Shown piece after piece: positions 51,001 through 60,000 of a stretch of 64,000 nucleotides of DNA; position 1 is the first letter of the stretch, and the number at the start of each line of letters is the position of its first letter. The DNA lies in the NCBI RefSeq assembly GCF_001649575.2, contig NC_051444.1, positions 21,564,425 through 21,628,424 of the forward strand. The letters run 5' to 3'. The stretch is from Kryptolebias marmoratus. Its lineage: Eukaryota > Chordata > Actinopteri > Cyprinodontiformes > Rivulidae. The position numbers and the translations under genes were made by a program. The notes beneath the pieces are model-generated. The model ran no database searches. It was not told the DNA's origin and worked only from the letters and a program-made list of their open reading frames with translations.

Positions 51001-54000
51001 AAAAAACAGATTGGACAAAAACATTATCTGTTTTATAACCTGGGCTTTAAATGGATTTTCACTGTGATCATAAGTAATAACGCTACCCCCATATTTAATG
51101 AAGTAAACTAGGGGGGAAAACGTTTTAAGTATTTTTTAAAATAGTATTTTTTTAAAATAGTATTTTTTAAAATAGATATAAAACTGAAAAGTGGTGTGCA
51201 TATGTGTTCACTCCCTTTCATTTGAAGCTTGAACCTTTAGCTTCAAAAGCCACAATTATTTAAATAAGGCCTATCTGTGGGCAATATAAGTGTCAAATGA
51301 TCTCAGTGTAAACCACCTGTTCTGATGACCCCAGAGTTGGTGGAAAACCTCTCAGTAGTAAGGACTACCACCAAGCAAGAGATAACGTGAAGGCCAAGGA
51401 ACTCTCCACACAGTCCAGACATAAAGTTGTAGAGAAGTGTAGATCATAGTTGGGTTATGAAAAAAAAATCCCAAACCTTGAACATCCCATAGAGCAACAA
51501 TAAATCCAATATTAGGAAATGCCACCACAGCAAAACTCATGGACCAGGCAAGGAAGACTTAATTAAAAATGTGACTAAAACTGAAGATGTGGAACATCAA
51601 AGATATCCTCATTTTTGGAGTAAACCTAACACCTTTCATGGTGAGAACACCATCCCTACAGTGAAGTGTGGTGGTGGTAGCATCATGCTGTTGGGCTTCT
51701 TTATCAGTAGGAAATGGGAAACTTGTTCAGAGTTGAAGGAGAAATGGATGAAGCGAAATACAGAGAAATTCTTGTGGTCTTTAGAGTCAGGAGTTGAGAA
51801 CATTAATACCAGTCTGGTTTGTGTTTGTTTCTTTCTAGATGCACACAGCATCTTAGTCTTTAGATATCGCTATTGAATCTACAGCCTTTTGCAGGTGATT
51901 GATAAAATAAGTAAAACAGAGGAAAAATGAGGCTAAAGGAAATGGCGTTGCCGATCTTCTCTCTGTCTCAAAGGTTCGAGTTCTCGGTGGCATCCCAGCT
52001 CTGGTGCAGCTCTTCTCCAGCGACAGCGTAGAAGTGCAGCGTTACGCCACTGCTGCCACGAGGAACCTCATATATGAGAACACTGAAAACAAGGCGGCTC
52101 TCATCCAAGCAGGCGGACTGACGCCTCTTGTAAACATTCTGAACCAACCGGATGAAGAGCTTCAGAAGACCATTACAGGTGGGAACAGAGTTCAAACTCA
52201 GACCAGCAGGAGCTCTGCACGTGAGCTGATAGTCATGGTGTGAAGTAAAATGGTTTGGTGTGTTGTAAGTTTGAACCCCACAGTTATTCAGACAGCAATA
52301 GAAAATAAGAAAAGCTGTTTTGTTGGGTTGCAGGTGTCTTGTGGAATCTGTCGTCTAGAGACAACCTTAAGGAGAAACTCTCCTCTGAAGCTTTAGAGCT
52401 GCTGACTGAGAAAATACTGGTTCCACTGTGCAAGAGCATCCCACTAAATCCATCTGAGAAAGAGATCTTCTACAACACCACCGGCTGCCTCAGGTGAAGG
52501 AGACATCCCTGAACACTATCATCCAGACCAGAGTCTGCCACTGTCAGATGTGTTCCTTAGCGTCACATTAAATGTTTATCTAAGGCTGACAGGATCCTCT
52601 TTGTTTGGTTACCGTCAGTCTGATTCTTTAAGATAATTTCCTCTGAATTAAATCTAACACATAAAACATCAATCATGCCTGCGTTTGCTAAGGAGATGCC
52701 AAAGAAAGGGGGTGATGAATACAGAGCTCAACCCCCGCATTTGTTTTACTGAAAGCAGTAAAACAAAAGGTTAGGCCACAAATTTTCAAAATTAGTGATA
52801 CAAACCATTCCACTTTGTCTTCTGTTTTATTTGGCTTGGAGTATCAGATGCTGTCATGTTCTCATGTTTCTCGCTGCCTTTTGGCCAGGACTCCCTTGGA
52901 AAAAAGGTTTTTAATCTCAGTGGGACTTTCCTGGTGAAATAAAGATTAAATTAACGTTTAAAAAGAAAAAGTTCATCAGCCTACCGTGTCTTAACCCCAA
53001 AATCAAATCAACATAATTTCACAATTGTATTTTCTGTGAGCTCCAATGAAAGGATCTTTGACTCGATGGTTCAGTTTTAAACGTGCGAGTGTATTTTTGA
53101 ACTACGAACACTGGTAAGGTCTGAAATTATCTTGGACCAAAGAGTGTGGAAGAATCAACTCAGAACTAAACTGTTAAACTGATTGATGGTAACTGAACAA
53201 AAGGAGTCCCTGGTAATCAAAATTATCCAGATTGGAGAAAGCATAAAATATGGTAAATCCTGAGGTTTAATTTGTACTGTCTCATTGTTAGACTCCCAAA
53301 CTGTTCTTTTGATTTGATTGATGAAAAACACTTTACAGTATTGTGACCCTACCGTCTTGTAATCCTCCATTATTTGAACTAAAACTGTCCTATTTTGTTG
53401 TCAAATGTCCCACCTGTCCAACAGCTAAGTCCAGCTTGATTTCAAGATATACCCAGTATCGTTAGGTTTTAATAACACCTCAAGGAGGTTATGCAAGCAT
53501 TAATATTGTAGTATTAATAAATCGTAAATAGTGTTTACAGGCTACATTAAACAGCCTGTAAACTGTAAACTTATTTTTATAGTGAGCTCCTGTATGAACA
53601 TATCTTTAGAAGAAACATTATTTATTAACATTTTGACTGTGACTAAGCTGGTAATGGAGGTAAATGTTTAACTAATAGGTCACAACAGGGGTCTCTACAG
53701 GTATCTGTTTACAAAGGAAAAAAATCAAATGAACATAAAAATTTGTGTTCCTCTGTGTGTTTGGACATCCATAACTCAGTTCATGTTACATTTAGAGTGA
53801 TTTTTGATTACTTGGAGACAAAAGCAAAATTGAAAGGAGACAAAAATTAGGGCTTTACTCCATATGGTTATCTTTAACATTGATGGGTGCTTAAGTGAAT
53901 ATTTGTAGGAAATAAACTGATGCTTTGCCGCGTAATACCCTACAGAATCTGATCTAGAGCACATAAATAAATGATTTTTTCACCCCCATATAACCAGTTA

Positions 54001-57000
54001 GAGTCAAATTACACTTGTTATAGTAAGAGCCACTGTAAATTTGCTCTAAATTTCTAGACATTTTTACTGCAGCGTGATGAGTTCTTGGTATAAATGTTTC
54101 TCTCTGTGTGTTTGTTTAGAAACTTGAGCTCAGTGAACGAGAGAACGAGAAGAAAGATGAGAGCCCTGCACGGTCTGGTGGACTCCTTGGTGTTCTACAT
54201 ACAGCAGGAAGAAAGAGGAGATGATAAGGTAACACTGGCCTGCACCTGCAAGCTGTAAATAATGCAGCTATCGAAATAATGGCTCGATTTCACCATCCCT
54301 TTGACATCGTGTGCTGCAGCACACAGTAGTGGCCGGCCCTTTAAAATGTCAGAGGCTATAAGCACAAACCAGAAACATCAGAGACATACACCAATCAGGC
54401 ATAAACCCATAGACTCATCAGTAACTGTCCAAGGGAAGACTTTGATAATTATCCCCTGGATGTATTTACTTTGGCATACTGCTGTCTGGTTGGCAGCGCA
54501 GTTTGAATTGCTCATCTCCTTTTGCCAGGGCTTTAGGAATTAGATGGATGTGCAAAATCCTAATCTACATCCGTAAAATCCACACAATGCCCTGGTGAAT
54601 TTGGACCAGTGTTTTGCAGTTTGTTGTGTTCCAACCAGCGTCCTCTGCTGATTGTGCTGACAGTGGACACATGAGTGGCAGAAGTGAATCATGAAGCAGT
54701 GGGGGAACGTGTCCTGGCCCAGTTAATTGTGTTTTCTTTTACATTATCCAGATAGATGGGTCTGTGTGGAAAACATGGTACCAGGATAGACTATCTGAAG
54801 AAGGCAGCTGGGTGACGCTTTGGACAGTGTTTTGCTGGGATATTTTGGGTCCTGCTATTCATGTGAACATTACTTTGAAATGTCCAAAAGACAAAAAAAA
54901 GTGGAAATTTTCAGTTTCACTCTTCTGTTTAGATTTTTCAACATCCATGACTTATTTGTCCCTCCTGAGCATAGGTCGACCAGATCTTGCACAAAAATGT
55001 AGGCTGATGTTTATCTTTTACATTTTTTTCTCCCGATTGCAAAATACTTGTAATACCAAGACTGTAAAAGTCTTCTGTTGGATTTAGTTGCATTTCTTTT
55101 TCTTTTTAAAAAACTGTGTTTAGTTGTTTCAGGGTTTTTGATGCTTGTTCGACATTCCTTCCCTCTCAAACCACCTGAGACTGAGGGGGGCATTCTTTTA
55201 TTCAGTCTTGTTTTGGTTTCATTAGAACAAGGAATGTGCCCTGGCATTAATTGGCCTTTTTCAGGTCTCTCCAAGCTGCCCTGACTGATGTTGTTACTAC
55301 TTGCTCTAAAGAACAGCTGCCAAACATTCTCTTTTTGTTAAAAGTTGTGTAACACGGTTCAGGTCTAGTTTCTGTCTGAATGAAGTCATTGTAGCTTTAG
55401 CTGAGGGTTTTTTTCTTTTCTTTTCAGGTGGCAGTCAACATGTAAGAATCACTCATAGGTGATAGAGTTCAATACTGTTAAGCTTTCCTTAAATGATACC
55501 TCTGTATATGTCATGTTGTCTTATTACTGCATGTAATTTAGGATATTTTAAATGCTTCCAAAATAGTTTGATCCTTAATGTATTGGAGCAGAAATTCAAC
55601 ACACATTTTAAATTATTACATAACAGAAAAAAAGGCATTTTAACAATAGATAAATACTACCTTAAACAAAAACCTTTGGACATTTTTACAACTAGCAGTG
55701 GATGAAGGAGGCTGCAGTGTTTCAGCTGAAGACCAGATCTAAAGGTCTTCTTGTAGTCTACACAGGAAGAATATGTGTTTTAAGGTTTTCACATTTTTCA
55801 TCATCATCATGGATCATGGGGTGTCATCACTAACCTGTTCCGTTCAGTTTATTTATTTATATAATGCTAATTCACAGCAAAAGTAATCTCAGAGCACTAT
55901 ACAAACAAGTAACAGGTCCAGATCAAACTTAATGCCATGCAATCCAGTTCAGTCCAAAACTGATCTAGATTCAAATACAGTCAGTTCAATCCATTTTTAA
56001 CACAACACAGTCACATTCAGTTATAAAATGCCAATTAGTAAAAAGTAAGAAAACCAACAGAAACCAACAGACTCATACAGGGCGGCCGTTCTTGAAATAT
56101 TGTGATAATAGGAATGGGATCATTTCTCTTTTATCACTCAGATGAACAGTGTTTCCAAATGAATTTGAGAAAAGGAGTGAAGGCCATGCTGAAAATGTTT
56201 TTTTTGATATCAGGTCGAGGGGGTGGCTGAAGAGAGCTGCTGGTTCAGTTTCACATTACAATGAAGCTCCTTGTTGTCGTCATTTTTCACAGACTGACCA
56301 AAGTTTATGGCTGCTTTGGACAAAATACCTCAGAAAGAGAGAGAGACATCCACTCCCTGCACAGCATTTGTATTTTAAAAAAGCTGATTTTAAGACAAAT
56401 AACAAAGACGAAAACTGTGCTCCTCCTCGTTCTTCCACAGGGTGTGTTAGAGAGGTGTAGTTCTTGAGAACTCAACCGAGCTGTGACCAGGAAACATAAA
56501 ATAGACTTTATTCTCTCAAATATTCACACTTTACTTGTCTGTAGTTTATCTGTGACTGGAACTAATCCTTTCATCATGAGAAATACAGGCATGGCCAAAA
56601 GTTAACTTTGCAGGGTTTTTTTTTTGTTAATATGTTCTCAGAAAGCATGCTAATCTGAGCCACATTCACTTAATACCACCATGCATCTATGTTAAAACAG
56701 CAGATAAATCAGTCTCATTCCATCAGTATTCTCAAGCACATGAAGACATAAAACATGGCATTCATACAGGGATTTCTGAAATAATAGTTTTTAATTGCCT
56801 GAGTGGGCCTGTATTAGATGCATCGGATCATCAACAACTACTAAATGAACTGTCCCAATATTGCCACTCATGAATCTTTGTCGTTTGACTGCTTGCACCA
56901 TTATAATATGAGCTGGTAGCGTCTCTGTTTAAGGAAGTTTTAGAACTTCACCTGCAGAACCGAACACTTATTGGTGCTGTTAGCAGATCCTCATTTGCTC

Positions 57001-60000
57001 TGCTTAGAAAAATAGTTTCTAAATTAACAGTTGTCATCTTTGTCATCTAGAGCTTAAAAACTGTAATATATAGTGCTCATAGTACTACCAATGAAATTTT
57101 TTTCAACTTCTTATGATCCTTTAATCCCCCTATAGCACCATAAACATTGTACTGTAAATAGAAACTAAATACAAGATGTAAATTGCACTTTAACCTGACT
57201 GCACTGAAGTACAGAGTATTGAGAATGAAACCCCACTCATTGTAAGTATCCTCATTGCTTGTTGGTCTTTTTGTTAAGGGTTTGGAGAACTCACTGTGTG
57301 TCATGAGGAATCTGTCGTACCAGCTGTACACGGAGCTTCCCCCCTCAGTCCGCCTCCATCTGGAGGGCCCATCGAGGGCTTCTGCCTCCAAAGAAAGCAA
57401 CACCATCGGCTGCTTTACGCTGCACAGCAAAAAAGCTGCTGAGGTGAAGCCGCGCTGGCAAAATGACACGGCTCTTGTCCGGTTTGATGTTTCGCTCAGT
57501 GCGTAAGTGACTCTTGTCCGTTTCGTCCTTTCAGCAGCAGCGTTACCAGAATCTGAACACACTGTCCCAACCTAAGGGGGCTGAGTGGCTGTGGCACCCT
57601 CGGGTGGTGACGATGTACAAGCTTGTTCTGCAGAACAGTAGCACCAGTGCTACCGCCCGCGAAGCCGCTCTTGGAGCGCTGCAAAATATCACGGTGGGAG
57701 AGAGCCGGGTAAGTAGATACAGTAGATAAAACAAACAAACAAACCACAAAAAAGTATTTCCTTTACTTTACAATTTTTTATTGTTGTCTTTTCTTAAAGT
57801 GGTTTAGTAAATTCTTCACTAAAAATCAAATCCCCACATAATTAATAGGTTATTACAGGAATAAAATCGTTGTTTTTTTTGTGCCAGTGGCCCTCAGTGT
57901 TGAGTGTTGTGGTGACGGAGCAGGAGAGGATGCTGCCCATCCTGCTGGATCTGTTAGATACCAGCAGTGAGATGCAGCTGAGGCCTCTGACTGGCCTGCT
58001 GAGGAACTTGGCCAGGAACGCCACAAACAAAGATCACATGGGTACGAAGGGTCATTGACCAAGAAATTGAAGTCTTTCTTGCGGTCATGCATCTGAAATA
58101 TTTCCTGTTGTTTTCTTTCCTGGCAGCTAAGAACATGGTGAATGTTCTGGTGTCCATGCTGCCCAGTGATGGCCTTCAGAAGACTCCGTCCAGTGAGGTG
58201 GTGGTCAACATCTGCGGCACCCTCAATCACCTGGTCGCCTGCAGCTCCCTGGCAGCCCGAGACATTGCCTACTTCAACGGCCTTCCAAAACTGGTGGGCA
58301 TCAAGACGTCCCACGATAACAGGTCAGACTGACAGCTGCTCCTCTCCTCAGGTATCAGTCAGGTACAAGAAGTGGAAGTTTCAGATAAGATCGTTGATGT
58401 TTTCCTGCTGTTAAAACATTGATGCCAGTTAATTGGACTTCAAGCTTTTTTTTCCCAAGCAATTCGTAATTAGTTTTTTTATAGTCTTTAATGTTCCAGT
58501 TTTAACAGAGCTGTGACCTCTTGGCTACTTCTCCCTTATTCTGTTTAATGTTATTGCTCTCCGCTCGGTCAATGAACACAAAAATATGTGCTTTCCTTAA
58601 ATTGGGGGGGGGTCATTTATAGTGATTCTCTCCCGTCTGTTTGAGCTGTGGTATTTCCTCCTTGTTAGTTCTCCTTCTGCTTGTTTCTAATGATCTAATG
58701 TCTCCTGGTTCAGCTCGGGGAGTCTAAAAGCTGCCAGAGCGGCCTCAACTGTCCTCTGCAACATGTTCCAGTATAACAAGCTGCACAGAGATTACAAAAT
58801 GGTGAGTTCAACATCGGCTGGCTTAAAGAAACACCAATGGTTTATAAGTCTAATGAAAACCACAAGTTTTTAATGTCTTTTTCAGGGATATCGCACCTGA
58901 ACTCATTCATTTTGTCATTGATTTTCTTTTATTATATTTTTTATTCTTTGTCTAAAAGGTTAACCTATTAACTCAATAAGGTTTGAAATACTGCCCATCT
59001 GTATTTTAGGTTTTTTTATGGTCTAGTCCAATAGGGTTCAGTTGTCTGAATCTCTTTGAACTTCAGAAATCATCCAGCTGCTTCTGCACACAGTGATCTT
59101 AGTTTCATCTGTCCAAACAGTACGATTCCAGAGCTGCTCTTGGTTTCTAAAAGATTGTAAAGTCTTACCTGGCCTTCATACGCTTGATGCCTACAAATGT
59201 TATGCCCTTTGTGCTACGTCTCCTTTCACACTGGACCCCGCTGTGCTCCCCATGACCTGCTATCTACACGTACTTGAGACGCTCTCCCATGCCCTCATCA
59301 TGTTCTGTTATCAGCAGCATATTACCAAGATGATACTCCCCTTTACACCCACGATCATGTCACGGCCCAAGCCCAGACCTGGCGTGACTTTCCCTGACCA
59401 TGTCAGGATGCAGCTACACTCTCCGCCATCAGTTTCAGACTTGGTGTGGAGGAGTGAACACCCGTCAGCAGCACGAGAGTTTGCAGGTGACAAGATTTTC
59501 TGTGCAGAACCTCGAGCACGTCCAGGCTTCTTCTTTCCTCATCCAGCTGCTCTGATCGTGATACCGACAAGTAGTTCTTGCTTTGTGTCCAGAAGGGTGG
59601 TGCAGTATTTACTGGCACCTGGAGAGCATGGATTGGTTGTAGTATCTATGTGGTGACAGAGTAATAGCACAAATCTATTGGCTGTAGCGAGAGCAGCAGC
59701 AGGAAGTGATGCATGCAGTAGCCGTGTTGCAGGAACTTACTTGGAGTTGCTGGCAGCGTGGTACGGGTGTTGTAGCCTAGGCATCAGGCCAGTGAGATGG
59801 ATTTGTTTTGTTTTTTTAGCCTTTGAAATACCAAAAGTTGTACAATCATCAAAAATGACTTGTAATGGTTTTACTTTTATTTTTTTCCACTCTAACCCAG
59901 CATTCATGTTCGGTCGGGGTCAATGAGGGTCTTCTTCTCTAGTTTACTGCTTGTTTTGAGTCACAGGTTGTTGTCCCAGATTTAACTTTTACACCAACCT

